A DNA stretch of 64,000 bases, taken from positions 558,001 through 622,000 of the forward strand of contig NZ_CABPSM010000001.1 of the NCBI RefSeq assembly GCF_902459555.1, in the 5' to 3' direction. The DNA is from Pandoraea horticolens (GTDB taxonomy: Bacteria; Pseudomonadota; Gammaproteobacteria; Burkholderiales; Burkholderiaceae). Made by a program: the position numbers and the translations under genes. Positions 17,751-27,477 of this stretch are shown here, one piece after another; position 1 is the stretch's first letter, and every line of letters starts with the position of its first letter. Below the pieces are notes generated by a model that searched no databases, was not told where the DNA came from, and worked only from the letters and a program-made list of their open reading frames with translations.

Positions 17751-19400
17751 ATGGGTGCAATCCTTGCCGCGCGCAGTGCCATCCTGCGCGCCACCACACA
17801 CGTCCCACCGGGTCGAACGCCGGGGAATGCCCGCCGTCGCGTCAGCTTCCTCGCGTGGCTCGTGCCGCTCGCCATGCTCGCCGCCTGTGCGAGCGCACCG
17901 CGCGCCCCCTCGGCATCATCGCCGTCTACGGCAACCGCGACGGCCGTCCGCTACAACGTCGACCGTTTCCCCATCGAGCATTACGATCAGGACGTCGATC
18001 ACTGGATTCGGCCCGACGCCCCTGGCTACGATCAGCCGCTGCTTTCCGCGCAGGAACAAAGCCGACGCTTCGACACCTTCCGTGCGCGCTACTTCGGCAC
18101 CGCGCCGCGCGACCCGTCGCCGTGGAACGGCGCATGGCTCTCGACATCGCTGCTCAATGCCGCCGGTGCGCAGCAAATCGCCGATTCGCAGGGCCGCCGC
18201 GTGAGACGTTTCGACAACAGCGCCCCCGGCGTGCGCACGACCTACGGTGAGAACTTCCAGCCGCACACCGCAGCGTGGAATCGCGCGATCGAAGCCAACA
18301 TGGCGCTGGCGCAACTCAATGCCGATCACACGGATTGGCAATACGATCCGCGCCGTCGCGGCATCACCGTCGACAACGCGCTGGTGCGCCAACTGCCGAC
18401 CAACGATCCGGCGTTCTACGATTTCCGTCGGGCCGGCGAGGGCTATCCGTTCGACGCACTGCAAGACTCGGCGCTGCGGCCCGGCACGCCGGTGTACACG
18501 CTCGCCCGCAGCGCCGATGGCGCGTGGCTGCTCGTCTATTCGCCCGATCTGATCGGCTGGGTGGATGCCCGCACGGTGGCGTCGGCCGACGAGCGTTTCG
18601 TCGCGACATGGCGTGACGCCGCAATGCGCAGCCTCGGCGCCATCGTGCGCGCTGACGCAGCACTCGCCGACACGTCGCCCGGCGCCACACCTCCCGTCTA
18701 CCGGACCTTTGCGCCGATCGGCACCGTGCTGCCGCTGACGTCGTTGCGCGACGGGCGGCAGGCGGCGATGTTCCCCGTGGCCGACATCCATCGGCGGGCG
18801 CAGATTCGCACCGCCGTGCTCGACACGTCGACTATCGTGCCGATGCCGTGGACGCTCACCCCCCGTCATATGGCGCAAGTGATGAAACAACAGATCGGGC
18901 GTCCTTACGGCTGGGGCAACACGCTGTTCTACAACGACTGTTCCGCAGAAACGCGCAGTCTTTTCGCCCCCTTCGGCGTGTGGCTTCCCCGCCATTCGTC
19001 GGATCAGTTACGCGCCGGGAAACGCACCGATCTGCGCACGGCCGATATCGACACGCGACTGCGCACGCTGACCGAGCGCGGCCGTGCGCTGATGACGCTG
19101 ATTCATATCAACGGACACATCATGTTGTATTTGGGCAGTGTCCAGCGCGACGGCGTAAGTGTGCCGATGACTTATCAGAACGTGTGGGGGCTGTCGCCGG
19201 CGGATAACAGCCGGCGCGACGTCATCGGCGGCTCGGTGATCCTGCCGCTGCTGAAGACCTATCCGGAAGATCCGGGGGCGCGCTCGCTCGCCGGCAAGTC
19301 GTTGTTCGAGATCAGTGTGATCGGCGGCGACATTCCCGAGGCGGGTGCAGACGCGGCACACGCACCGGGCGTCGATTCTCCGGAAGAGATGCCGCAATAA
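17751..19400 (+). CDS. Lipoprotein SH3 / NlpC-P60 cell-wall peptidase
   Basis: About 549 residues. A lipobox-like LAAC follows a hydrophobic stretch (VSFLAWLVPLAMLAACASAP), so the protein is probably lipid-anchored. The middle holds bacterial SH3-type segments (DSALRPGTPVYTLARSADG and VPMPWTLTPRHMA). The C-terminal C40 domain has catalytic Cys397 in YNDCSAETRS and His456 in HINGHIMLYLG. The architecture matches the SH3_6/SH3_7-NLPC_P60 hydrolases that cut peptidoglycan stem peptides. The start is uncertain: the frame is open back to 17640, and 17751 is the last ATG before the signal sequence. Confidence 0.85.
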   Translation: MGAILAARSAILRATTHVPPGRTPGNARRRVSFLAWLVPLAMLAACASAPRAPSASSPSTATATAVRYNVDRFPIEHYDQDVDHWIRPDAPGYDQPLLSAQEQSRRFDTFRARYFGTAPRDPSPWNGAWLSTSLLNAAGAQQIADSQGRRVRRFDNSAPGVRTTYGENFQPHTAAWNRAIEANMALAQLNADHTDWQYDPRRRGITVDNALVRQLPTNDPAFYDFRRAGEGYPFDALQDSALRPGTPVYTLARSADGAWLLVYSPDLIGWVDARTVASADERFVATWRDAAMRSLGAIVRADAALADTSPGATPPVYRTFAPIGTVLPLTSLRDGRQAAMFPVADIHRRAQIRTAVLDTSTIVPMPWTLTPRHMAQVMKQQIGRPYGWGNTLFYNDCSAETRSLFAPFGVWLPRHSSDQLRAGKRTDLRTADIDTRLRTLTERGRALMTLIHINGHIMLYLGSVQRDGVSVPMTYQNVWGLSPADNSRRDVIGGSVILPLLKTYPEDPGARSLAGKSLFEISVIGGDIPEAGADAAHAPGVDSPEEMPQ

Positions 19401-19423
19401 GGGCAACGCCGCCGGTCGGCAGC

Positions 19424-20656
19424 TCAGAACCTCAGCGCGCTGAAGGGCGCGGGGTCGACGACCGGCGTCTCGCCCGTCATCATCTCGGCCACCAGGCGGC
19501 CCGTGACCGGCCCTAGCGTCAGACCGTGGTGCGCATGACCGAACGCAAACCACAGACCGCGATGCCGAGGCGCGGGGCCGATGATCGGCATCATGTCCGG
19601 CGTGCAGGGGCGTCGGCCGAGCCACGGCTCGGCGTCAACTCGCTCGCCGAGCGGGAACGTCTCACGCGCGAGGGGTTCGACGGCAGCCAGTTGCACAGGC
19701 GTGGGCGGCGTGTCGCGAAGGCCGAGTTCCACGCCTGTGGTGAGCCGGATACCACGCACCATCGGCGTGATGAGATAACCGTGCTCGGCATCGAGCACCG
19801 GTTGATTGAGCCGAGCGCCCGGTTGTGCGCGGTAATGCATGTGATAGCCGCGTTTGACCGCGAGCGGCAAACGGTAGCCCAGCGCCGCCGTCACCGTATC
19901 GGCCCACGGTCCGAGTGCGACGACAGCGCGTCGCGCTTCGATGCGACCCTCCTGCGTCTGCACCGACCACTGCGGCTGCAAGGTCGTGGCGTCGCCGTTG
20001 AGCACGCGGCCGCCCAGCGACGCAAAGTAGCGTGCATACGCCGCCACCAGCGCGCCCGGATCGCTCACGGAATCCGACGCCGTGTAACGCAGTCCGCCCA
20101 CGAGCGCGTGCGTGAGTGCGGGCTCGTCGTCACGCAGACGGGAGACGTCAAGCCGCTCGAACGGCACGCCGTACTCTTCTCGCCACCGCTCGGCATCGCG
20201 TTGTGCGGCACTCATCGCGGCGGCCGTGCGGAAGACCTTGACCCAACCGCCTTCGCGCAACAGATCCTGCGCACCGGATGCCGCGATGAGTTCGCGATGC
20301 TCCGTCACGCAATGAGAGATGAGTGTGCTGTAGTGACGCGCGATCTCCGCGTGCCGCTTCGGGGCCGAGTGGTACCAATAGCGCGCGAGAAAGGGCGCGA
20401 TCGTGACCATCGCCGAGGGGTGATATCGCACGTCCGTCGAACGATTGCCCGCGTAGCGCAGCAGCGTGCCGAGGTCTCGCGGAAAGGCATACGGATACAC
20501 GCCTTCGCGCTGAATCAGCCCGGCGTTGCCGAACGAGGTTTCGTTGCCCGGCGACTTGCGGTCGACGAGCGCCACCGACAGGCCGCGCCGCTGCAAATGC
20601 ACGGCGACGGACACACCGACGATTCCGGCACCAAGCACTAGCGCGTCGAATCTCAT
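19424..20656 (-). CDS. FAD-dependent D-amino-acid dehydrogenase-like oxidoreductase
   Basis: 410 residues of the DAO/DadA family. The N-terminal Rossmann motif is LVLGAGIVGVSVAVHLQRRG, then ETSFGNAGLI, and the C-terminal FAD motif is WFAFGHAHHGLTLGPVTG, which is typical of DadA-like enzymes. It probably oxidises a D-amino acid or related imino acid and passes electrons to the respiratory chain. A RidA gene lies about 100 bp upstream on the same strand, and RidA removes the reactive enamine/imine products of such oxidation, so the two probably work together. A TetR regulator precedes RidA. Confidence 0.87.
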   Translation of the reverse strand: MRFDALVLGAGIVGVSVAVHLQRRGLSVALVDRKSPGNETSFGNAGLIQREGVYPYAFPRDLGTLLRYAGNRSTDVRYHPSAMVTIAPFLARYWYHSAPKRHAEIARHYSTLISHCVTEHRELIAASGAQDLLREGGWVKVFRTAAAMSAAQRDAERWREEYGVPFERLDVSRLRDDEPALTHALVGGLRYTASDSVSDPGALVAAYARYFASLGGRVLNGDATTLQPQWSVQTQEGRIEARRAVVALGPWADTVTAALGYRLPLAVKRGYHMHYRAQPGARLNQPVLDAEHGYLITPMVRGIRLTTGVELGLRDTPPTPVQLAAVEPLARETFPLGERVDAEPWLGRRPCTPDMMPIIGPAPRHRGLWFAFGHAHHGLTLGPVTGRLVAEMMTGETPVVDPAPFSALRF

Positions 20657-20758
20657 GAGCGTTGCGTCAGACAGTCAGGAGCGTGGGGAGCGCAGCAAGG
20701 CTCACACGCGATGCAAACGAGGTGCACGGCGGTGAGCCTGTGTTCGCGCGGTGCGAGA

Positions 20759-21112
20759 TTACGCCAGCGCGGTGACGGCGATTTCGACGTCAAGGCCGGC
20801 GCGCATGAGCGGCGACTGCACGCAGGCGCGCGTCGGTGCGTGACCTTCGGGCACCCAGGCGTCCCACACGGCGTTGAATTCGGCGAAGTGCTTGGCGTCG
20901 GACAGCCAGATGTTGGCGGTCAGCAGACGCGACTTGTCGACGCCGGCTTCGGCGAGCAACGAATCGATACGGGTAAGGATTTCGGCGGTCTGCTCCGTGA
21001 CCGACGCGTTGGTCATAGCCGGCACCTGACCGGCCAGATACACCACGCCGTTGGCGATCACGATCTGGCTCATGCGAGCGTTGGTATGCAGACGCTTGAT
21101 TTCGTTCGACAT
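20759..21112 (-). CDS. RidA-family enamine/imine deaminase
   Basis: 117 residues of the YjgF/YER057c/UK114 family. Visible features are YLAGQVPAMTN, LLTANIWLSDAKHF and the C-terminal HAPTRACVQSPLM with the conserved arginine that binds the substrate carboxylate. It hydrolyses reactive 2-aminoacrylate-type enamines or imines, fitting the downstream amino-acid dehydrogenase. The ATG at 21112 gives the normal family length. An in-frame GTG four codons upstream is also possible. A run of eight C residues on the coding strand lies immediately before the ATG and leaves no recognisable ribosome site. Confidence 0.85.
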   Translation of the reverse strand: MSNEIKRLHTNARMSQIVIANGVVYLAGQVPAMTNASVTEQTAEILTRIDSLLAEAGVDKSRLLTANIWLSDAKHFAEFNAVWDAWVPEGHAPTRACVQSPLMRAGLDVEIAVTALA

Positions 21113-21211
21113 AGGGGGGGGCACCGTAAGAAGAAAACGGGCCGGGAGTCGGCCCGGGTGGCGCTATCTTATACGACGCTTACAACACCTGCGCGCCCCG
21201 TCATCCCGGGT

Positions 21212-21871
21212 TCACTGCCGAATCAGCGCCATGGCGCAATCGAGCACCGTGCGCTTGAGATCGGCCATGCCTTCGGGCGGCAGGAACGGGCCCATCATGT
21301 GGCGGTACGAAACCGTCTTGCTGATGGCGGACGTGAGCATGAAGAACATCACATCGGCGTCCGCCACGGGGCGCTTTTGCGCCTCGAGCCAATCGGCCAC
21401 CAGCGGCACCATCACGTTGCGATACGGACGCACGAGCCGCTGCGTGAGAACGTCGAGCCGCTCGCCTTCTTCGGTCGCGGCGGTCGAGAAGAACATGCCG
21501 ACGTCGGGATTCTCGAATACCGCATCCACGAACACGCGCACCGCCTGTTCGATACGCTCGGCCGGTCCCAGCGGGGAGTGCTGCAGGGCATCGGTCTGCT
21601 CGATGAGCGAGTGCGTAAGCGATGCGATCTGATCGACGACTGCGACCCACAGCGCCTCCTTCGAGCCGAAGTGGTGCGAGATCAGCGCCGCGTCGACACC
21701 GGATGCCTCCGCGATTTGCCGCACGCTGCTCGCATAGAACCCTCGCTGCGCGAAGATGCGCCGGGCGTTGAGTAACAACGCGTCGGCGCCATGCGTGCAG
21801 TCGCACGTGGGGCGCCCACGTGTGCGTTTGCGGGGCGGAGCGGCTTGCGGGACGGCTTTGTTCGGAGTCAT
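21212..21871 (-). CDS. TetR-family transcriptional regulator
   Basis: About 219 residues. The N-terminal HTH reads ADALLLNARRIFAQRGFYAS ... RQIAEASGVDAALISHHFGSK at about residues 28-75, followed by an all-alpha ligand domain (DUF1956/CerR-like C-terminus: AVRVFVDAVFENPDVGMFFS). It is divergent from the NADH dehydrogenase and upstream of ridA on the same strand, so it may control either side. Start 21871 is the first ATG giving a normal basic N-terminal tail; the ribosome site is weak. Confidence 0.85.
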   Translation of the reverse strand: MTPNKAVPQAAPPRKRTRGRPTCDCTHGADALLLNARRIFAQRGFYASSVRQIAEASGVDAALISHHFGSKEALWVAVVDQIASLTHSLIEQTDALQHSPLGPAERIEQAVRVFVDAVFENPDVGMFFSTAATEEGERLDVLTQRLVRPYRNVMVPLVADWLEAQKRPVADADVMFFMLTSAISKTVSYRHMMGPFLPPEGMADLKRTVLDCAMALIRQ

Positions 21872-22027
21872 TGAGCGATGGGGTGTTCGAATTCGCAACA
21901 GCAATGCGCCAAGTCTACCCGACCCGAACGCACCTGCCTGCCCAGACATTTGCTATTTGACACGCCCGGGCCACGCTCGCTATTATGCGCTTATTCATCA
22001 CTTGTTGAATTTGACATTTCCCCCCAA

Positions 22028-23320
22028 ATGTCTCGCGCAAACCGGATCGTGATTGTCGGTGGCGGTATCGCCGGCCTGAGGCTGGCAACGCGTCTGGGCC
22101 GTACGCTCGGGCGTGCCGGTGCTGCACGCGTGACACTTGTCGACAGTCATCCTACCCATCTTTGGAAGCCGATGCTGCATACCGTAGCGGCCGGCACGCG
22201 CGACGGCGCGCACACACAGGTGACGTATCTTGCCCATGCGTGCAGCAACGGCTTCACGTATCAGGCGGGTCGCATGTGCGGGCTGGACCGTTCGCGCAGG
22301 GAGGTCGTGCTGGGGGAGATGGAAGCGCCGGACGGTTCGCGTTTGCTGGGCGAGCGCCGCGTGCCATACGACGCGCTCGTGCTCGCGCTCGGTTCGCAAG
22401 CCGACGATGCCGGTCTGCCGGGCGTACGCGACGTCTGCCATTTCATCGACAGTCAGCCGCAGGCCGAGGCTTTCCACGCGGCGTTGCGCTGCGAGGCGTT
22501 ACGCAGTGCCGTGAGCGACGATGCGTTGCGTGTCGTGATCGCCGGCGGCGGCACCACGGGTGTGGAACTTGCCGTCGAGTTGAGCCGCACGTTTGCGCTG
22601 GCCGCCGGTTACGGCGATCCGCAGATTTGCGAGCGCCTGAAGCTCACGCTCGTCGAGGGCGGCCCGCGTGTGCTGGGAGCGTTCCCTCCCGAGGTGTCCG
22701 AGGCGTCGCAGGCGCAGCTTGAGCGTCTGGGTTTTCGTGTACTGACGGATACCCGCGTCGTGTGTGCGGACCGCGACGGCTTCTATCGAGACGACGGTCA
22801 GTTGATTCCCGGCGATCTGCTGGTCTGGGCGGCGGGCGTGAAAGCCCCGGACTGTCTGCGAGACATCGGAGGGCTTGTGACCAACGATGCCAACCAGATC
22901 GTGGTGCGTAATACGATGCAAACCGCGCAGGACGAGCGGATTTTCGCGCTCGGCGACTGCGCATCGCTCACGCTTGCGCAGGGCGAGTGCCCGTTGCCTC
23001 CGACGGCTCAGGTGGCGACACAGCAGGCGACGCATCTGGGCCGTCATCTTGGTGCGTGGCTCGAAGGCCGCGCAATTCCGCCGTTCGCTTATCGCGATCC
23101 TGGCGCGTTGGTATCGCTGTCTGACTACAACGCGTTCGGCACGCTCGGGCGCTTCGGCTTTTTCAAAGGTGGCATCGTGCGCGGACAGTTTGCGCAATGG
23201 AGCCACGCCATGTTGTACCGACGTCATCAGCATGCACTGCACGGGTTTGCCCGCGCTACGGTGCTGCTGGGCGCGGAAAAACTCGGCGGCCTTCGCGGGC
23301 CGCGTATCCGGCTGGCCTGA
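22028..23320 (+). CDS. ndh: Type II NADH:quinone dehydrogenase
   Basis: 430-residue single-subunit flavoprotein that oxidises NADH and reduces quinone without pumping protons, attached to the inner face of the membrane. FAD motif IVIVGGGIAGLRLATRLGR is at residues 6-25; the NAD motif VVIAGGGTTGVELAVEL is near 165; a second FAD contact is IFALGDCASLT near 315; the quinone-site-like TAQVATQQATHLG follows. The N-terminal part of the open frame is discarded because the ATG at 22028 lies directly before the FAD fold. The DUF3331 gene starts two bases after its stop, so they are cotranscribed. Confidence 0.9.
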   Translation: MSRANRIVIVGGGIAGLRLATRLGRTLGRAGAARVTLVDSHPTHLWKPMLHTVAAGTRDGAHTQVTYLAHACSNGFTYQAGRMCGLDRSRREVVLGEMEAPDGSRLLGERRVPYDALVLALGSQADDAGLPGVRDVCHFIDSQPQAEAFHAALRCEALRSAVSDDALRVVIAGGGTTGVELAVELSRTFALAAGYGDPQICERLKLTLVEGGPRVLGAFPPEVSEASQAQLERLGFRVLTDTRVVCADRDGFYRDDGQLIPGDLLVWAAGVKAPDCLRDIGGLVTNDANQIVVRNTMQTAQDERIFALGDCASLTLAQGECPLPPTAQVATQQATHLGRHLGAWLEGRAIPPFAYRDPGALVSLSDYNAFGTLGRFGFFKGGIVRGQFAQWSHAMLYRRHQHALHGFARATVLLGAEKLGGLRGPRIRLA

Positions 23321-23322
23321 CC

Positions 23323-23790
23323 ATGCGAAGCGACCGAACCGATTGCCCCAACCGAAGCGGCAGCAGCCGCGCCCAGGGGACATCCCCGACCTCACGTGCC
23401 TCGCGCACGTCACGCAGCGCCTTGCGGACTCAGGGTGTCTGGCAGCACACCGTTGCGATGCTCGATGCCGAGCCCGTCGTGTGCCAGCCGGTCATTCCCT
23501 ACACGCGACGCGCGCCCAGCGTCCGGGTGCTGGAGATATCCAGCGAACTGACGATCACCGTGTCGTGGAACGACGCGACGGGTGGCAACTACGGTGCGCA
23601 GATCTGGCGCATTCGCCGTGCGCATCATCCGGGCGTTTGTGCGTTGACGGGTGAGACGATCGACGTTGGCGACTTCGTCTACCGTCCGCTATTCGGTGAC
23701 GTACCGCCGCTCAACGCCGACGCGATGATCTCGGCCGACGCCATTCGGGTCATGCGCGCATCCCATAGCCGCGAACTCGAACCGGCGTAA
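23323..23790 (+). CDS. DUF3331-domain protein
   Basis: About 155 residues. The C-terminal two thirds carry the DUF3331 pattern: ELTITVSWNDATGGNYGAQIWRIRRA, then CALTGETIDVGDFVYRPL and a terminal NADAMISADAIRVM. The family occurs mainly in Burkholderiaceae, often in many copies, and has no known function; the Cys-x-Leu-T/S-G pattern hints at a degenerate metal knuckle. It starts two bases after ndh. An internal ATG at 23458 is an alternative start because the first 45 residues are low-complexity Ser/Arg-rich sequence. Confidence 0.78.
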   Translation: MRSDRTDCPNRSGSSRAQGTSPTSRASRTSRSALRTQGVWQHTVAMLDAEPVVCQPVIPYTRRAPSVRVLEISSELTITVSWNDATGGNYGAQIWRIRRAHHPGVCALTGETIDVGDFVYRPLFGDVPPLNADAMISADAIRVMRASHSRELEPA

Positions 23791-23802
23791 CACGTCGACC
23801 GG

Positions 23803-23831
23803 CACCCCGCAGCGATACTTCGGCCGGGGTG
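23803..23831 (+). terminator. Hairpin after the ndh-DUF3331 unit
   Basis: CACCCCG and CGGGGTG pair across a 15-base loop just beyond the DUF3331 stop. It is followed only by TCATTC, so termination is plausible but not certain. Confidence 0.4.
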
Positions 23832-24364
23832 TCATTCACAGATTCCGCCTTCTTATCGAGCATTGTGCGCACGCACGCCACAGTGCCGACACCCGATCTT
23901 TGATTCGTCCGAGTCGACGATCGACCATGGCGCATCGGACGATACTCCGCACCCAGCGGAGCTTTGCCTGACGGCGAGCCGCACGATCTCCCACATTCCT
24001 GCCGCGCCAAACCGAACCCAGGTGCCGACCGCCCCGTCATGGGCGGTTGACGACTGACGGGTTCGGAAGTGGCGTTCGATGCATCCAGACTCGAAACAAT
24101 CCGATCAATTACAAGAAGTCGGTCTGGGAAATAAACCTTAGGCTTGCTAACGTTTTTCGCTGCCCCCCACCGCTCGGCCGCGGTGAAGGCCAACGTATTA
24201 ACGCCCCCCGCTCGTCACGTTCAGTGACATCCCACTCTGGCATCGCCCTTGTCGCCCCACGCTGCGTAGGTCGATTGCGCTTTGACACGAGTGGCTGCCG
24301 TTGACGGCTATCCCCGCGTCGTCCGTTCTCCGCTCGATCCGCACCCTCGAATCGCCACAAAGCC
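23832..24364. other. Non-coding stretch before the secretion-locus remnant
   Basis: 533 bases with no frame that looks coding on either strand, no repeat and no RNA gene that I can see. It probably holds the old promoter region of the two-partner-secretion locus. Confidence 0.45.
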
Positions 24365-24724
24365 GTGAAACCGAAAACCAGAACGAAGGCCACGTTGCTG
24401 GCCTGTTGGCTGCTCGCAACGCAAGCGCAGGCGCAGGCGCAACGAATGCCAGCCCCAACTCCCGCCGAAGCGGCGGCCGCAGCCCGCGTTGGTGCCGAAC
24501 AGGATCAACAGCTTCAGCAACAGCGCGACACACAACAACGCGAGGCGATGATCAACGCACCATCCGTGCGCTCGACGCGCGAACCCCCTTCGGACTGGCC
24601 CACGCTCCCGGACGAGCGTCCATGCTTTCGGATCGACGCATTCGCATTCGAGAACCTCGCAGCGTCGCTAACGACAGCAAGCAACGAGGATAGCGACATG
24701 CTATCGCCGCGTAGCAGCGGGTGA
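24365..24724 (+). pseudogene. 5' remnant of a ShlB/FhaC-type TpsB transporter gene
   Basis: The first 95 or so residues match the start of a two-partner-secretion outer-membrane transporter: signal peptide (TKATLLACWLLATQAQAQAQ), a Gln/Arg-rich N-terminal helix (AEQDQQLQQQRDTQQRE) and the opening of the first POTRA domain (DERPCFRIDAFAFEN). It then runs into unrelated residues and stops at 119, whereas TpsB proteins have 550-600. The rest of the POTRA domains and the whole beta-barrel are missing. The break lies near 24655. Identification is by pattern recognition of the family's N-terminus. Confidence 0.65.
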
Positions 24725-27462
24725 TGTGAATATCGGCGAGATCACCGAGACACACGAGTTCCACAGCCGTCAGGAAGACAGTGGCGGCGGGCAAGGACAT
24801 GAGCGTGCGGGGAAGCACGATTGTCGGCGCCAAAGACGTTGCCCTTCAGGCTGGTCGCGATTTACGCATCGAATCAGCGGAGAACGTGAGCGAGAGCCAC
24901 ACGTTTCGTGAGGAGAAGCGATCAGGGTTCGGCGCGTCGGGAGGAGTGGGCCTCTCATACGGGAAACGAGAGCAGCGCGACCGCACCAATGACAGCAGCG
25001 TGACGCAGACGGGAAGCCTCGTCGGTAGCGTGAACGGTAACGTCACCATGGTGGCGGGCAACGATCTTCTGGTGCGAGGCAGCGACATCGTCGCTGGCGG
25101 TAACGTGGCAGGCATCGGACAAAACGTCACGGTCGAGTCGTCGGTCAATCGACAGCATCACGACGAGTCGCACGAAATGACGAGTTCGGGCTTCACGTTG
25201 GCGGTGAAGTCACCCGTGATCGATTCGGTGCAGAACGTCGCGAATCAGACGCGTGCTGCCGCCGATTCCGGCGGCGATGCTCGCGTTTCAGCCTTGCGGG
25301 GTTATGCAGCTGCCAGCGGTGCCGTTGGCGCACTGGGTCAAGGCAAGGGCGCGCTCGACGCGCTCGCCGGCGGTGGCAAACCGGAAGCGAAGGTTGAGCT
25401 GAGCTGGGGATCGTCGAGCAGCAAGTCAACGTCTTCGTCCGACAGCACGCAGAACGTGTCGAGCAACATCAAGGCCGGTGGCACGGCGGCGTTCATCGCG
25501 ACCGGTGACGCAGCATCGGGCAAAGGCAACGTCAACATCATCGGCTCGAACATCGATGCAACGGACGTGCTCCTGCAAGCCGCCCATCAGGTCAATTTGA
25601 GCCATAGCACGGATACCGAGTCATCGCGCGGCGAAAACGAGTCGAAAAGCGGCAGCGTGGGTGTGTCTTACGGCACAAGCGGATGGGGCGTGTCCGCATC
25701 GCTCTCCCGAGCGAACGGCAGTGCAAATGCCGATGCGAACTTCCAGAACAACACGCACATCAACGCGAACAGAACAGCCGTCATCGTGAGCGGCGGCGAC
25801 ACAAATATCGTCGGCGCAAATGTGGACGCCGACAGGGTCGTCGCGCGCGTAGGCGGTGATCTGAACATCGCGAGTGTGCAGGACACGAGCGAAAGCGAAG
25901 CGCATCAACGAAGCATAGGCGGTGGGATGAACGTGAGCATGGGGGGTGCATCCGGCAGTTTCAACGCCTCGCGCGGGAACGCGAGCGGCAGCTATGCGGG
26001 TGTGGCGGAACAGTCGGGGATTCAGGCGGGCGATGGCGGTTTCGACGTCAACGTCGCTGGCAACACGGACCTGAAGGGCGCCTACATCGCGAGCACGGCC
26101 GATCCGTCCAGGAATCAACTGACCACAGCTACGGTGACCTTCTCCGACATCGAGAATCACTCGGACTACAGCGCCAACAGTGTTGGCGTCGGTGGCGGAT
26201 TCACAGTCGGCGACGGCGGGGCGAACGAACGTACGACGGGAAACACGTCGGGTAAGAACACAGGTGGGATTTCTCCGATGTTGCCGCAATCGGAGAACGG
26301 CAACGAGCGGGCGAACACGCGCACCGGTGTAAGCGAAGGCACGATCACGCTGACCGACGAAGCGAATCAGACGCAGAATTTGGCGAACCTGAACCGCGAT
26401 ACTGCCGACTTGAACGAGACGGTAACTCGCACGCCTGACGTGCAGACTCTGCTCAATGACCAGTCACGCCTGATGCAAGCGGCAACGGCAGCGGGCGAGG
26501 CCGTGGCACGCGACATCGGCGCGTATGCGGACAGCAAAGCGAATGAGGCGCGAAAGCTAGCGGCGAAGACCGACGATCCTGCGTTGAAGGCTCAGTACTT
26601 GCAGGATGCAAAGAACTGGTCGGAAGGCGGTGACTATCGCGCGACGATGCACGCGGCAGGCGGGGCGCTGGTTGCCGGGCTTGGCGGAGGTCATGCGTTA
26701 GGTGGCGCGTTAGGCGCAGGCGCGACATCAAAGCTCGGCGGAGTCCGGAACGACCTTAGCAACGAGATCAGGAGCCGCCGCCCGACGGGGAATGCGGATA
26801 TCGATGAGGCACTAGGGCAGATCGTCGCAACGGGGGTGGGGACTGCGGTGGGTGTTGTGGTCGGAGGGACGTCCGGGGCGTTTACCGGGTTCAATGCGGA
26901 TCGGTTTAACCGGCAGTTGAATTTGGAAGATCGAAGGCTTGCGCGACACATTGCGGACAAAAGCGACGGCCAATACACGCAAAGTCAGGTGGAAGAACAA
27001 CTACGGCTTATGGGGGTTTCATACCCTGACGGTGTGTCGGTGCCGCCGGGAGCGGCGGAAGAGTTGAACGGACGAGTTCCAACCGATCCGGGCTCGGTAT
27101 GGGTCGACACGGGATTGATAAACGCAAACGGGAAACCGCTAATTGTCCAGTCGTTACTGGTCGACCTTCGCAGATTATTGGAGTGGCAGACAATGAAAAT
27201 ACCACTCGTTGAAGATGGAAATTTTTCTCAATGGGTTCGCACGATCCTGCTAGTTGCGGGGCTATCGCTCATGATCATCGCGTGCATATACATACCTGCC
27301 GCCCCGTTTGGGGGATTTCTGCTGCTTCTCGGGTTTGGTATTGCTGCAGTTGGAGGTCTATCAAGCAGAGCGCATCTCTTGAACATAAAGCCCTTCGGAA
27401 AAAACAACGCAAAATCCAGAAGAACCTATGAAAAGAAGGCGAACGGGAAAGACCAATCTTGA
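24714..27462 (+). pseudogene. 3' remnant of a filamentous haemagglutinin/CdiA-like TpsA exoprotein
   Basis: An open frame of 893 codons from a GTG at 24781 encodes haemagglutinin-type repeats (AAGKDMSVRGSTIVGAKDVA, LQAGRDLRIESAENVSESH, VTMVAGNDLLVRGSDI, VNIIGSNIDATDVLLQAA), then the pre-C-terminal Ala/Gly-rich and helical region (DIGAYADSKANEARKLA, GGALVAGLGGGHALGGALGAG, NADRFNRQLNLEDRRLARHIA). The signal peptide, TPS domain and most of the shaft are absent. Bases 24714-24780 encode more repeat (AAGDVNIGEITETHEFHSRQ) in another frame, so there is a further small deletion. Without its transporter and secretion domain it cannot be exported. The last 90 residues change to a hydrophobic, lower-GC segment unlike the rest. 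Confidence 0.8.
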
Positions 27463-27477
27463 CGAACACCACTCGCT

